Notes: generated by a model from the letters alone, not told the origin. Positions 11,757 to 24,715 are shown, counted from the stretch's first letter. The stretch: 64,000 nucleotides of DNA from Chamaecrista fasciculata (GCA_003254925.1 QANZ01011254.1:37989-101988), one strand, 5' to 3'. Numbers and translations are program-made.

Positions 11757-12301
11757 GGTCAAAATCTCAAATTGGTCCTAAAATTATGTGGTAAATTTTA
11801 AATTAGTCTTAGGTATTTTTATTATTTTATATTGGTCTTATATATTTTTATTATTTCTTAAATTGCTCCCAAATCTACCTTTGAAATATGATTTGACTTC
11901 ATTTGTTCATAATATCAAATTAACAAAAAAAAATTTAAGAGTTAGCACATAGTTTTGAACTCATCACATTCTAACTTAAAACGAGAGAGATTTGATCATG
12001 AAATAAGTGACCCACTTTCGGGACCCAGTTGGACCTCGTTTATTAATGGTTTTAACTAGATAGAGAAAGCACTCATTAAAAACATATAGCTCTGAATTTG
12101 TTACAATTGAATTTAAAAGGAGAGAAATATTATCACATTCAAGATTTTTGAGACCAATTTCAGAATTTTTGAAAACACTGAGGACTAATCCAAAACAAAT
12201 AAAATATATAGGGCCAATTTGAAATCTATCTTGTAATTTCTTTTTTTTTTTTTTATCTAGAAATTTATCTTGTACATTTGAGACCAATTTGAGGTTTTGA
12301 C
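11757..12301. repeat. Inverted-repeat element of about 545 bp
   Basis: The left end 'gtcaaaatctcaaattggtc' mirrors the right end 'gaccaatttgaggttttgac'. The interior contains several 'aaattggtc' words and an oligo-T tract at 12240. It looks like a non-autonomous DNA element. Target-site duplications could not be recognised, so the superfamily is open. Confidence 0.6.
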
Positions 12302-12303
12302 TT

Positions 12304-12817
12304 AGATGTTTTTAAGTATTTTAGTGGTTGATCTTTTAGGGCCCAAAACAGTGGGAAGAAGAAGGCCCACAATATTGACGTAATCGTGGTGTATGACTTT
12401 TGAGTCAACTTTACTACTCTTTTTAGTTTATTGTCGTTTATGCAAGCACTCTCCACGTGACTTTTATGTTTATAAATCTTTTTGCATTTCAAGTTTTTAT
12501 TTTATTTTGGTCTAATTTTTTTAAAATTAATAAATAATATCACGTTTTATTTATCATAAAATACATTTATTTTAAAATAGTACTTAAAATTTAGACCCAC
12601 ATTAAATATTTATATGTTCTATCTTCTCCTATTGCGATTATTTTTGTTTGAGGAGGATTAAGTAATAATTTTCATAGATAGCTAAATATTAATTCTTTTG
12701 ATATATCAATATTATCAATATATCAAAGTCAATTTTTACTATACTGAAAAAGCATTTTTCATATTATCATAATTAAAAATTAAAATTTATAATCAATAAG
12801 TTATAAGTTGTTAGTTA
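12304..12817. other. AT-rich intergenic stretch
   Basis: No gene or bounded repeat is recognised between the inverted-repeat element and the LINE. TATA-rich and poly-A/T tracts only. Confidence 0.4.
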
Positions 12818-12829
12818 GAGTGATAGGTA

Positions 12830-15167
12830 CTTTGTTAGTTGATCTGTGTTTCTACTTTTGACATGAGAATCTTTTGGAATGGTGGTTTGACCGACTCTTT
12901 CAATCCTTCTCGTGGAGTTAGACAGGGGGACCCTCTTTCTCCGTATCTCTTTGTATTATGTATGGAAAGACTCTCAAGACTTATCTCTGTGGTTGTGGAG
13001 AACAAGCTTTGGAGTCCTATCCGTCTCACTAGAAAGGGGCCGAAGATCTCTCATTTGTTCTTTGCCGATGACTTGATTCTATTCATGGAAGCTAGTTTGG
13101 AGCAAGTGGAGGTGATTAATAATGTTTTGAATCAATTTTGCAGGAGTTCTGGGTAGGTGAATGCTGATAAGACCAGAATCTTTTTCTCCAAAAATGTCAA
13201 CCACACTAGAGCTACTCAAATTAGTGGCAATCTGGGATTCCAACTTACAACAAATTTGAGCAAGTATCTTGGAGCCCCCATACATCATGGGCGGGTTTCT
13301 AGGAATACTTATAATTTCATCTTAGAAAAAGTTGAACGACGTCTCTCTAGTTGGAAAGCTAGTACCCTCAATCTCACTGGTAGGGTTGTGCTTGTCAATT
13401 TTGTGTTACACACCATTCCTTCGTATTCTATGCAGACAGCTTCTTTACCTTCTAGTGTGCATAAGGATGTGAAGAAAGCTTCACGGAATTTTTTATGGGG
13501 AAGTACTGACGTTAAGAGGAGGATGCACATGATTTCTTGGGAAAGAGTTTGCTCTCCCAAAGTTATTGGAGGGCTTGGAGTTAAGAATTTGAAGCGAAGT
13601 AATGATGCCTATATGTTGAAACTTGCTTGGGAGTTGACTAAAAATGATGATAAATTATGGGTTCAGGTTTTGCGAGACAAGTACAGGTGTGGTGCTGGAA
13701 TTTTGCCTCTTGTCAAACCGAAACAAAATAGTTCCAATGTGTGGAGAGGCATCTCGCATGTGTGGGATAATTTTTTTGAAGAGGATAACATGGAGGTTAG
13801 GAGATGGCAGATCAGTTTGATTCTGGCAGGATCTGTGGGTTTTTGGATGCTGTTCTCTTGAATGTGAGATAAACATGTCTTTGTCAAGCAACATGAGAGA
13901 AGTGAAAGTGTGTGATATGGTTATGCATGATGGTAATTGGAACATCAATATTATTAAGAACTATATTCCTTCGCTTCTTGCTGAGCAGATTCTTTTGAGT
14001 TTGCCCCCTTGTGCCGTTGCTGGTTGTGATATTGTGGCTTGGACTCATACATCCAACGACTTGTTTACTGTGAAGTCAGCTTATGAGAGCATGATTCCCC
14101 CTTTCGATAAAAGCTCTGTGGGCGAATGGAAGAAGCTATGGAAGTGGGATGGTATCCCGAAAGTTAGGACTTTTATGTGGTTGATGTTTCACAACAGACT
14201 CCCTACTAAAAGCCTACTTGTTGATAGACATATAATTAACTCCAACTTGTGCATCTTTAATTGTGGTGTTGAGGAAGATATAATACACTGTCTTCGTGAT
14301 TGTCATGTAGCGAAAGGGGTTTGGAAGTGGTTTATCAAAGAATCGCTTGATGAGGAGTTCTTCGGTTTGACAGTTGAGGATTGGATTTTGAGGAATATTC
14401 ATGATGACTGGGGCAAGGATGGGTCGCATGTTATACCTTGGTTCATCACTTTTGGTTATGTTGCTTGGAACTTGTGGAAAAACCGTTGTGCTATTATTCA
14501 TGGTTCGATGAGTTATGGTGTCTTTGGTTTGATATCCCGCTGCTTGGACAACTTGAATGAGTATGCAAGTGGCAGTAGTTTCACGTGCAACAGGGCGGAT
14601 TGTAGGAATGAAGTACTAGTTACCTGGAATCACCCTCAACAGGGGACTCTAAAATTTAATACTGATGGTTCTTGCTAGAGGGATGGCAATGCGACTAGAG
14701 GGGGAGTTCTGCGCGACGATACTGGGACTTGGATTGTTGGCTTTGCTCATAACCTTGGTCAAGTTTCTATCACGCACGTTGAACTACAGGCCATCTTTGA
14801 CGCCCTTTGCATTGCAAAGCGTTTGGAGGTTACCAACTTGATTGTCGAATCAGATTCCAAAGTTGCAGTTGTTCTAATCATTGAAGGCGCTAACGCAGAA
14901 CACCCCTTTGCTAGGATAGTGAAGCGCATAAGGAGGCTGATTTCAAATGGAGGTTGGGTTTGTTAGGTTTGTCATGTGTTTAGAGAAGCAAATGGTGTTG
15001 CAGATTGGCTTGCTAATTATGCTCATTCTTTGCCAAGAGAGATCATTGAATTTAGTTGTTGTCCTTCGTGTTGTGTTTCCCGTGCTGTTGCGGACATGAG
15101 TGGGGTTTGTTTTCCCCGTTTAATTAGCTCTTAGCTTTAGGCTTTGTCTTGTGTAACAAAAAAATCT
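12830..15167 (+). mobile_element. 5'-truncated, decayed LINE (L1-type non-LTR retrotransposon)
   Basis: This is the C-terminal part of an ORF2 polyprotein. It opens in the reverse transcriptase (GVRQGDPLSPYLF, then the catalytic FADD in FFADDLILF near 13065). It continues through the thumb and connection region (KYLGAPIHHGR, WKASTLNLTGRVVLV), a zf-RVT-like segment (WKKLWKWDGIPKVRTFMWL, 14128-14200), and a C-terminal RNase H domain (LKFNTDGSC, then HVELQAIFDAL and VFREANGVADWLAN), ending at 15134. The endonuclease and the start of RT are missing. Disruptions: an in-frame TAG at 13154-13156, a frameshift around 13800-13870, a TAG in the RNase H start at 14676-14678, and another TAG near 14965. 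A short A-rich tail (aacaaaaaaa) follows at about 15157. It is non-functional, but the protein homology is clear. Confidence 0.93.
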
Positions 15168-18100
15168 CTATATGTTAAATCTTAAATTTAATTTTTACTA
15201 AAAATACTTTTATTAGAAGAGTTTTATTCTTATTATAGGATTTTTCAACTCGAACAAAGATTAACTTTTTCTTAATCATTAAAAAAATCAATAGAAAAAG
15301 GTTTTATTTATTTATTTCTTAGGGAGGTTCTAATTAATGAAAAGGACAATTGGCCCATTAACTATTGGGCTTGCGAGTGAAGTCCAACTTCGCAACACTA
15401 GTCTTAAGCTTGTAGATGTCAAAATAATTTTATGTAGTATATATATTTTGCAGCTTCCGTTAGCTATTAGTACTATTAACCATGTATGATAATTACTATT
15501 TACTTGATGTTATGGTGTGAGAAATAATAATTTAACCAAATGATAATAGGAGAAGTTAACACGTCTTAAGCAAAACTGGAAAACGCTAAATCTAGCTAGT
15601 AGCCTAGCTAAAATGCCAAAGTTCAAATATCCATGAAAGTAACTTGTCACCCAAACATTCACAAAAGACATATTTGAATAGTATACCTTCTCTCACTAAT
15701 CCATATCCATATTCTTAAACAAATTGTCGCTTTACATTACAGCTGTCTCATAAGTCATATAACTAGTGACCCGACCGACATTCACGCATAATATTCTCCT
15801 TCATTATCTAGATATCTTTATAATTATTTAGATATCTTTGTAATAACTTGTTTTCCCAATATCTCTACAAAAACTCATGCATGCATAGTATATATCCACG
15901 TTATATGATAATATATATATTTGATCAATTAGCCAAATCTAGGGTTGACATATATTTAGTTTGTGTCATTATTTACTGTTAGATGCATATATACATGTGC
16001 ATGCATGCACAAATTCTGAACTAAAATTTAAGTTATGATGCTCAAAATACTCATATTTTCAAGTTTGGATTGGTTTAGTTTAAAAATTTCAAACTCGTGA
16101 TTGTTTGAATTGGGCTGCGAGTTTTAGAATTTTGAGTCTGCTCAACCAAACCCAATCTACTAACCCACCAATTATTTTTATTTATATTTTTTAAATTTTA
16201 GTATATACATAAAAATATAAAAATACATAATATTGTGGCTAGTGGCTATTGCTACTAGTTAAAAGTATCAAAGTTTATCTTGCACACGCCAATTTTAACT
16301 TCTTTTAAGTGATTATATATATGTGACTTTCAATCATATTATTGACTCTATAATAATAGGAATTTTTTTTCATCTAAATTCAATACAAAAGAACTGAAAG
16401 AGGAAAAATTGTAGAGTGAAGTATAATTTTTAAAAAGAAAAATTGTTCGTAAATTGAAATGGGTGAACCCACCATTCTGCCCAACCCAACTTATTCGAGT
16501 TTGGTTTGGTTTGATTTAAGCTGAAATAATTTTTTTCCAAAATCCAACTCAAACCAACCAGTCCTCGATCTAAAAATGTACGTCAACCCAAATCATCCCG
16601 CGAACAACCCTAACTTGGAGTATTCTTTTTTTTTTTTGTAAAAGCTACTATATACTTATATTTTATTTCTTATTAAGTATTTTTTGAAAAATATGAATGT
16701 ATTAGTTAAGAAATATAAAAAATAAAGTTAATATCAATTAAATTAACATTTTGTTGATAAATAATTCAAATTTAATAGTTTTAGGATCTTAGAATATAAG
16801 AATTAATTTTTATACTTGTTCAAATCCAAATCTAAATATAAGAAAATAAAATATCCTATACCTATATACCCTACTAGGGGTTTTACGTGCCCTATATATT
16901 GAAAATAAATTAAGGACTAAATCATTGATTCAGCAAAAAAGAATGGACTAAATAATAAGCTTTCTCTTATTTTAATTATATGTAATATTTTTATATTAGT
17001 ATAAGTGGGAGAATGACCAAAAGACTCCTCCCACATATAATATAGTATATATATATATATATAACCTTATGCCCATGAATAATCATCCCTAATATCTATG
17101 TGTATATTTAAGTAGACACTTGCTTTGTGCTTGCACGACAAATTAATTTATTAAAGGAAGTAGAGGCTAGCTTGATGGTTGGCCTTGAAGATTTGTAATT
17201 AAGGTTTTAAAGGGGGAGAAGGAAAAAGGTTGGCGAAAGAAATCAAGAGAGAACAAAAGAATTAATGTGTATTTGTAGGTATTGAGTCCCATATGTCAGG
17301 CTACAATTAGTCCCTCTCTTTCAGGGCATTAGCCTTTGCTGTAACTTTCCATGTCTCCGTCGTCCATCATACTCACATATACAAGCTAACCTATACCATG
17401 TTCTCAAGGAAACCCCAATATTGTTCCATCCATCCCTTTTCTTACTTATTTCACACTACCCCAACACTCAACAATACGCCTCTCCTTTTTTGCTCAATTA
17501 TATATACTTCTAAATAAATTATTATACACATTTGGCAATCCTATATTTAGTTTATAAATTTTAGATTTTTCTAACAAATATATATATATATATATATATA
17601 TACCATGCTGGTTAAAAATCAAACTAACAAATGTAACAGAATTCTCCAACATAAATCTTGGACTAATTAACCACACTCTCGAAATTCATAAGAACTACAA
17701 ATTTTAGAGAATTTATAGTTTTTTTAAAATTTTGATTATCTAACATCTTTTTATTGGCTAATTATAAATACTTAATTAGCCAGATCGACTCCTCAATAGA
17801 ATAAGCTAGCTTTCTCCATATATCTAAACTTGATTGATGATTCCTTACTTGATTAAAAAAATGAGCAAAGAATAAAAACAAAAAGTATTGCTCTTTAGTC
17901 TTTACATATGTTTCCCTTAGGCCATAATAAGGGCACACATTAAAATGCACAAATTCATCATTGATTGATTCATTCTTCAGAAAATTTCAACTTGCCACTT
18001 TATTATGAATCCTTTTGCGAGTCCAAAAAAGCACCATATTTGATATATGGATGGATATATCAGTGAATAGCGATTCAAGGTTTCTCAAGGGATTCATCAA

Positions 18101-18356
18101 TTTCAACGATAAAATCTAGGAACGTAACAAATCATTCAAATACCTGTATCCTTTAAAGACAGAAAGTACAATTTCCATTTTCTTGGGAACATTAATTAAG
18201 AATGATTCACACACTATAGTACATATGTACATATTACAGGAACCATTTATCTCCTTTCCAAAATTAACATCACTCTAACAAAGTTGAGAAAATTCAAATC
18301 TCCTCTGGCCCCGCGTGAATTCCACGTCCATCAAACGCGCGTGGTCCTCGTCATCT
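15168..18356. other. 3.2-kb gene-free stretch
   Basis: AT-rich DNA with TA microsatellites (about 17045-17062 and 17578-17602). Around 16050-16620 there is 'aaccca'-rich sequence resembling the interior of the hAT-type repeats further right, but no matching terminal repeats or duplications were found. A TATA-like run at 17045-17065 is followed by transcribed-looking sequence (17100-17450) with no coding ORF; a non-coding transcript is possible but unproven. Confidence 0.4.
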
Positions 18357-19916
18357 TCAATAATTCCCCGTCCGAAATTGCATCCGGTCACTTCCAACCC
18401 CACTCGCCGGCGACGAAACACCCCCTTTACTCACCAACCCATGCAACATCCTCAGCTCCGGCGCGTGTTCCGACACGCGCCACACCTTCACCGAATTATC
18501 CAAACTCCCCGTATACACTATCCACCGTCTTCCTCCTCCCTTCACACGACGGCTCTCCTTCTCCCGTTTCTCCTCCTCCTCGTCACCGTCGCCGTCGCCG
18601 TCGTTTTGTTCTTCGACGGCAATGCATTTCACCGGCCCGGTGTGGCCGGTGAGCACCGAGAGGCACGAGTGAACCCCGCTCTCCTCCCGCTTCCACACAC
18701 ATATATTCTTATCGGCGGAGCCACTGAACACAAGGTTTCCGGCCGCCGTGGCGGCGAGGCAGAGCACGGCGAGCTTGTGTCCCTTCAAAACGCCGCCGTG
18801 AAATAGACTCCCCTTCCCGTCTCTCTCCCAGAAATTCAACAACCCATCGGACGACCCACAATACACCACGCTGTACGCGTGATTAACCGCCAAGGCCGTT
18901 ACGGCGTTTTCCTGCTTCAACAACACGCGATACAGCACGTGACACGTGGTACTGGACCCAACTGATTTTCCCGCCATTTCCCTTTTCCACATCTTAACCG
19001 TCCCGTCGGCGGATCCCGTGAACACGAAGTAGAGTAATCCGGCGACGACGGAGTTGACGGCGTCGTCGTGTGCTTTTATCGACTCTAAACATTTATAATC
19101 CGATAAACGCCACACTTTAAGCGTCTTGTCCCACGAACCAGAGTATAATAACCCTTGGTCTTCCGCGAGGCTGAGGCTGGAAACGGCGTCGTAATGCTTC
19201 ACTTTGACGGCGTTCTTCCGCCGTCTTACCTCCACGTAGTTCTTCGGATTCATCGAGCTTTTTACATAGTCCTTTAAAGTCGGCAAGCTTCCGATGCGTT
19301 TGTAAACGGTGGGATTCTTGTGAGAATATTTCCAGACTCGGATTTTGCCGTCTTGGTGGCCGGTGAAAATCTTGTCGCCGGAAATCACGATGGCTTTGAC
19401 TAATCCACTGCTTGATTTGAATCCCGTGAAGTCTTTCAAATTCTTCCACACCCTTATGTTCTTGCTGTCGGAGCCGGTGTAGAGAAAATCACCGGAAACC
19501 GCGAGGGAATAAATGTGACCTTCTTCGCGTATGAGGGAGCCGATGAGGCCGTTTGGCATGAAATCGTCATCGTCGTCGTCGTCGTTGTCGTCGTGGAAGG
19601 TAGGAGCAATGAGAGGAGAAGAGAGGAGCCAGGGGGATTTGGAAAACGGAGAGTTGCCGGCGGTGGGTGGTTGGTTGCCGTGGCTCCACGGAGACATCGC
19701 ATACGGCGAGGCCATGTTGCTTTCAGGGATTGCGGAGGAGGCGGGGACGTCGACGTTGCTGTGGCGGTTGTGGTGGTGGTCGGAGAAATCGTCGTCGTGG
19801 GCGGCGGCGAAGGATTGAAGGGAAGTCGGGTCGGATTGTAAGAAGGATCCGAAATTTTGACGGTGTTGCACTGTCATGGTGGTGGTGGTGGTAGAACCAC
19901 CTGCGTGGTTTATCAT
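18357..19916 (-). CDS. JINGUBANG-like seven-bladed WD40 protein
   Basis: A 519-aa intronless ORF. The N-terminal 130 residues are low complexity (Thr, His and Asp runs; a (GAC/GAT)n acidic run [11 protein letters not shown]) and contain SPYAMSPWS and SPWLLSSPL, found in the JINGUBANG (JGB) family. Seven WD repeats follow, starting at [53 protein letters not shown] and [11 protein letters not shown]. Their strands end in IRVWK, LKVWR, VKMWK, ICVWK and VKVWR, which is enough for one closed propeller. The last blade has a Glu/Asp/Lys-rich insertion. Arabidopsis JGB restrains pollen germination and tube growth; whether this copy is the orthologue or a paralogue cannot be told. The coding region is GC-rich compared with its flanks. 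Several ORFs on the other strand are shadows. Confidence 0.93.
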   Translation of the reverse strand: MINHAGGSTTTTTMTVQHRQNFGSFLQSDPTSLQSFAAAHDDDFSDHHHNRHSNVDVPASSAIPESNMASPYAMSPWSHGNQPPTAGNSPFSKSPWLLSSPLIAPTFHDDNDDDDDDDFMPNGLIGSLIREEGHIYSLAVSGDFLYTGSDSKNIRVWKNLKDFTGFKSSSGLVKAIVISGDKIFTGHQDGKIRVWKYSHKNPTVYKRIGSLPTLKDYVKSSMNPKNYVEVRRRKNAVKVKHYDAVSSLSLAEDQGLLYSGSWDKTLKVWRLSDYKCLESIKAHDDAVNSVVAGLLYFVFTGSADGTVKMWKREMAGKSVGSSTTCHVLYRVLLKQENAVTALAVNHAYSVVYCGSSDGLLNFWERDGKGSLFHGGVLKGHKLAVLCLAATAAGNLVFSGSADKNICVWKREESGVHSCLSVLTGHTGPVKCIAVEEQNDGDGDGDEEEEKREKESRRVKGGGRRWIVYTGSLDNSVKVWRVSEHAPELRMLHGLVSKGGVSSPASGVGSDRMQFRTGNY

Positions 19917-20075
19917 CCAAATTAAATCCCCACGACGAAATGAACGAACAAGAATTGTCGTCGTTGCAAAATCACAGAAAATAGAAAGAGAGAGAGAGAG
20001 ATTAAAAGAGATTATGGGGTGTGTAGAGTTTTTGTGTGGCGTTGAAGAAAGTTTGGGGGAGGGGTTAGAGGGTAT

Positions 20076-20090
20076 GTATATATATATATT
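20076..20090 (-). promoter_or_regulatory. TATA-rich box upstream of the JGB-like gene
   Basis: An alternating TA run sits 160-174 bp upstream of the ATG on the coding strand, a suitable position for a TATA element with a 5' UTR of about 130 bases. Confidence 0.45.
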
Positions 20091-20120
20091 AAAAAAATGA
20101 GGAGGGAATGAAATAGTGAG

Positions 20121-20126
20121 ACACGT
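20121..20126. promoter_or_regulatory. G-box (CACGTG) upstream of the JGB-like gene
   Basis: The palindrome CACGTG lies in the context acacgtggtgc, about 205 bp upstream of the start codon and just upstream of the TATA run. It is a plausible bZIP/bHLH site and matches the ABRE core ACGTGG. Function is inferred from position only. Confidence 0.4.
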
Positions 20127-20329
20127 GGTGCTGCGTGGGGGAATGCAACGGGAAACCGGGTCTTCCGGTCAAACAAGTAACTCAGAATAGAGGGAGCGCA
20201 ATGGGAAAAAATAAAAATAAAAAGCTGTGTAAATTGATATAAACCAACTTTATTTAACTCTACAATTTGAAATTTTAGATAAATTTGAAACATTGATTTA
20301 TGATAAGGGTCACCCAGTCCACCAGACAA

Positions 20330-21501
20330 CTACTTGTCTATGTTTTAGGTTGATATTCTAATTAATATCACGTTGATCACCTATAAATTATCTTCTCTTT
20401 ATCGTTGTTTCATGTATTGATTTACTCACTTTCAAAAAAATTATTGATTTACTCAAGGTGAAATAATTATTTTGGTCTTTAAATTATGATTTTTTTTATT
20501 TTCAAACTTCCATATTTAATTTATTTTATTTTGTTCCTTAAAATATAATTTCGTATAATTTATGCTTTTATTTTTAACTTTGACAATTGAATCGATTTTT
20601 TTATATGTGTTATAATAAATAAATTTTAAAAAAAATTATTCACTAATTAAAGATAAATTTATTCTTGAGTTTCTGCTTCTTTTTTTGATAGAAATGGAAA
20701 TTCATTAAACAAAAAAAAAACAGACATACAGATAGCAAGGTAGCAAGTTTCTGCTTTTTAGATGTTGAAAGATATTTAATGTTATTAAAAATAAATAAAT
20801 TATTGAAGACTAAAAATTAAAGAGTTATATTATGATTGGGACTATTAGAGGATTGATTATATTACGTGGGGTATAGTACGCGCGGTATTTTTGGCATGTG
20901 AGAATTGAAAACGGATTTAGCGAGTTTGGTTAATTGTAGAGACTCAGATTTCAAAGAATGGTGAGATTGATAGCACGACATTTGTAAATCGTCAAGCTAG
21001 CCACCACGTACGCTGGGTAATAGTGATCATGATAAGCTATCTCAAATCAAGAATAAAAAGTCATACATAATAAACCTTTCGATCACTTCATTAATCGTAC
21101 GTGTGCAGCATTTTGTTCGTGAATCATGAAACGCATGTGACCAAACAAGAATAATATTTGGAATTTGAGAATTGAGATTATGCAACAGATCAGATAGATA
21201 TATTTGGTTAACAGAAAGTTTTATTTTGTCAAAATTCCAAACATAGATATATCACCTAACTATTTAATAAAGTAATAAACTAAATCTGCCAGAGAGTCCC
21301 AAATCCAAATACAATGTAGATCAAGCTTCGCATTCGCCTGCCAACTTTTTAAGTATCATCAATTTATATATAACACGTTACACATGCATGCATTTACTTT
21401 CCTTCCATTCGTTTCCCTAATAATAAATCGATCTGTTCCAACATCCAACCAATCACGATTTTATTAATTTATATCATTTCTTAATTACTTCCCTTGAATA
21501 T
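20330..21501. other. Intergenic AT-rich region
   Basis: No ORF of interest. Around 20690 the sequence 'gatagaaatggaaattcat' followed by an A-run resembles retroelement 3' ends seen elsewhere, but it is too short to assign. Confidence 0.35.
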
Positions 21502-21510
21502 ATATATATA

Positions 21511-21768
21511 GGGTAATGCTAACAAGTGCCCTTAGGCCACTTGTTAAGGTGCATTAATTGCACTGAATTTCCATTTTAAAAATATAAATTTACCTCATAA
21601 TTTTAAAGAAACAATAATACATCTCAGAATTTATCTCAGAATTTCCATCTAAAAAACAAAGAGTTATTGCTTTTTTAAAATTCTGAGTTATTGCATATCA
21701 GAAATTCCATTTTTAGAGCAATTAATGCACCTTAATAAGTGCCCTAAAAACACTTGTTAACATTACCC
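21511..21768. mobile_element. MITE with perfect 9-bp duplication and hairpin ends
   Basis: A 258-bp element with ends gggtaatgctaacaagtg and cacttgttaacattaccc. The 9-bp sequence atatatata occurs on both sides (21502-21510 and 21769-21777), although the local TA richness weakens that evidence. The inverted repeats extend inward as 'aaggtgcattaattgc' / 'gcaattaatgcacctt'. The left repeat is itself a hairpin (aacaagtg...cacttgtt). It is probably a Mutator-type MITE, related to the element at 45274-45467. Confidence 0.8.
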
Positions 21769-21777
21769 ATATATATA

Positions 21778-23622
21778 ATATTTGATATAGTCATTTTTTT
21801 TTGGCCAGAATATTTGATATAGTCACAACAATATGTTTCAATGTAATTTTTTTTGCAGAATCCTGGCTAGCTACAGATCTTGGATCGGAGCATCGTCTGC
21901 ATCATTATTCAAGTATGTGAGCGTAAGTAAAAAAGTTAAAAATAAAATTAAAAATTTAGAATGAGCAATATTTGCACGTAGAAATTAAAGAAGTTCTTAT
22001 TAAATAATTAGTAATAATGGTGCTTAAGAAATTAGTATATATTAAGCCACATATATAATTAATATTCAATACCTATATAGAAATACTTGTTCAATCATGC
22101 ACATACACGGATTTGTATCTTATATATATGCATTAAATTTATGTGACTTATATATATGTGTGCGGTAATAATAGATTAATAGGCACTTTCTCTGCTAACT
22201 CAATTATTACTCAAGGACTAGCTATTTAGTTTGAGTGATGATCATGATTAGTATATTTGACTAAATGTGTGGTATAGGAGTAGTATATATCAAGATTATA
22301 TTAAAGTCATTAATAATTACTTAATCTCATTATAGTGATTCAAACTTGTTTTTACTTAAGTTCTCGATCACCTACAATAATTTGTGGTTGAGCTTGTCTT
22401 GAAGCAGGTTTACATATCAAGCATTTATAAATTATATATGATGATCGAATTTACATAATATTTTACATTTTTTTATGTAAAAATTCAACTTGTTTAATTC
22501 TAAAATTAAATAACTTATTTTAAAAAGTTATATAGTAGGCTTCTAACTAGCTATTAAACAACAACAAAAAGTAGAATTTACTCTCCTTGACAGATTATCA
22601 TTTGATTATCAAACTAGTTATTTAATACATGTTCTTTTATTTTTAAAATATACATAAATTATATTAATTTCAATGTTCCTTGTTTGTATTGGGAATCATA
22701 AGTTCAATTAGTTTTAAAATTTTGAAAAGACCATTATTTTATATATCCTTAATAGTAATATATATTTGATAATGATAAAGACGTGAATATTTTAATTAAG
22801 ATAAATAGAATTATAAACCAAACCATCCTTTTGGTGCAAAAAAAAAAGAGAGAGAGAGATTAGACTGCAACACATGTTTTAATTTTCAGAAGAAATCCAT
22901 TCTTTATAATTCTTCAATTTTGAAATAAATTAAGTATATTACTCCCTAAAAGAATCTATGCATCAAATAATTAATTATTATTAAAAAGACTTAAAGATTA
23001 TTTGAAGACAATTACTTAAAATTTATATTTAAAATTAAAAGCTTGGTGTTGGATGAATAAATCATTATGGTTTAACCTTTTTTGACCAAACCATAATGTC
23101 AATTTCTCCATTAATTTCCTACCCAAAAAAAAAAAAATTGCTCCATTAATAAGCAGACCCCTGCACATCAAACATGGCGATAAGGCGACGACTTTTTTGT
23201 TGTGAAAAATACCTCTCGACCGCCCAGAACAGCCACAATTGGCAGCTACTGCTGTAACTATTAACAGTCTTATTTATTTAAAGTATTTTCAAGCATAGTT
23301 TTCAAAGGGTAGTTTTATGGATATTAATATTTCTATTATAAATAAATATATTTCGAACTTAAATAAGTAAATATATTTTGAGCTTAAATAAAGTTGAAAT
23401 GCACTAAAAGTCTCCCATGAATTTTAAATTCTCTTACTAAATATCACAAGGCAAAGGCTCCAAAATAATCAAAGTTTTATTATCCTATAGTGCCACGTAT
23501 GACACTTCAGCAATCACGTCGACCAATGGAGTTTTGACACGAGTGAAGTCACCAATTGGGTCCACAAACGCATAAAGCTAGCGTGACGATGGGATGCATG
23601 TGAGACCTTTTATATATATATA
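21778..23622. other. Intergenic AT-rich region
   Basis: Long AT-rich stretch with no coding potential that I can support. Short purine tracts (22848-22860) and scattered TATA-like runs only. Confidence 0.4.
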
Positions 23623-23665
23623 CTAGTCTGAGACCCGTGCGTTCGCACGGGTTTTTCCTTGACAG
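23623..23665 (-). mobile_element. 3' terminus of a minus-strand Helitron
   Basis: Read on the minus strand, a perfect GC-rich hairpin CCCGTGC-GAAC-GCACGGG is followed after 7 bases (TCTCAGA) by CTAG and then host T. This is the canonical Helitron 3' end (hairpin, about 10 nt, CTRR, then T). The element body must extend rightwards on the plus strand. Its 5' end (TC...) was not found and could lie in or past the gap at 24335-24715. Confidence 0.65.
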
Positions 23666-24334
23666 TTTATATACTTAGCAATTGTGACATTTTGAAAATG
23701 AGTAAATAAAATCATAAAATCCTATTGCCATTGGAGTAAAATGTCCTAAAATCATAAAATATATTGTTTCACGAATTTTTTGAAACAATGTACTAATGGA
23801 TTCAAATAAGTAATACCACTTTGAAACTATTAGCCAAAGTCACTGAAGATGATAAAATACTATAATTAACTTACATTAATAATATAGTCTTTGCAGATGT
23901 GTTTGAGATGTTGATTATATTACAGTCCAAAATAAACTACTTAAAGTAAGTCTGCTAATAATCTAAGTCATAGACATCAGAATTTTTACAATCAAAAGAT
24001 GTGAATCCACACTTTCTTCTCAGCCCAAACCCATCTCCAAATTATCTGTAAAATTAAAAAAAATTACATAAAAGTAAAACTCTCAGTTAGAGATAAGTGA
24101 TCCTAGCTGCCTTCTTCATTTTCTGCACATAGTGACTAACAAACATAATAAAACATAATTGTCATATCAGACTTATGCTAAAACACAATTCTTGCCCAAG
24201 TCTTATGCCCAAGTTAAAAATATCTCGTCATATATGTTTAAAAAATCTATGCTGTGTGGAAAATATACTTTAAGACATGAAGGGAGATTACTGATTGCAC
24301 TGTACACATTCTTTGTCAATGACATTTTCTTTAT

Positions 24335-24715
24335 NNNNNNNNNNNNNNNNNNNNNNNNNNNNNNNNNNNNNNNNNNNNNNNNNNNNNNNNNNNNNNNNNN
24401 NNNNNNNNNNNNNNNNNNNNNNNNNNNNNNNNNNNNNNNNNNNNNNNNNNNNNNNNNNNNNNNNNNNNNNNNNNNNNNNNNNNNNNNNNNNNNNNNNNNN
24501 NNNNNNNNNNNNNNNNNNNNNNNNNNNNNNNNNNNNNNNNNNNNNNNNNNNNNNNNNNNNNNNNNNNNNNNNNNNNNNNNNNNNNNNNNNNNNNNNNNNN
24601 NNNNNNNNNNNNNNNNNNNNNNNNNNNNNNNNNNNNNNNNNNNNNNNNNNNNNNNNNNNNNNNNNNNNNNNNNNNNNNNNNNNNNNNNNNNNNNNNNNNN
24701 NNNNNNNNNNNNNNN
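24335..24715. other. Assembly gap (381 N)
   Basis: A run of unknown bases. It is followed immediately by a TA microsatellite, so the gap is probably in a simple repeat. Any ORF crossing it is meaningless. Confidence 0.99.

Noticed and set aside
15940..16620. Possible hAT element ('agggttgac' ... 'caaccct' with aaccca-rich interior)
   Set aside because: Terminal repeats are only 7-8 bp and no 8-bp duplication could be found, so it is mentioned only as repeat-like sequence.
18284..18806. Plus-strand ORFs (122 and 163 aa) opposite the JGB-like gene
   Set aside because: They are antisense shadows of the GC-rich WD40 coding sequence, with Pro/Arg/His-rich composition and no homology.
19515..19894. 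Val/Gly/Arg-rich plus-strand ORFs at the JGB N-terminal region
   Set aside because: They are produced by reading the Asp/Thr/His codon repeats of the JGB-like gene on the other strand.
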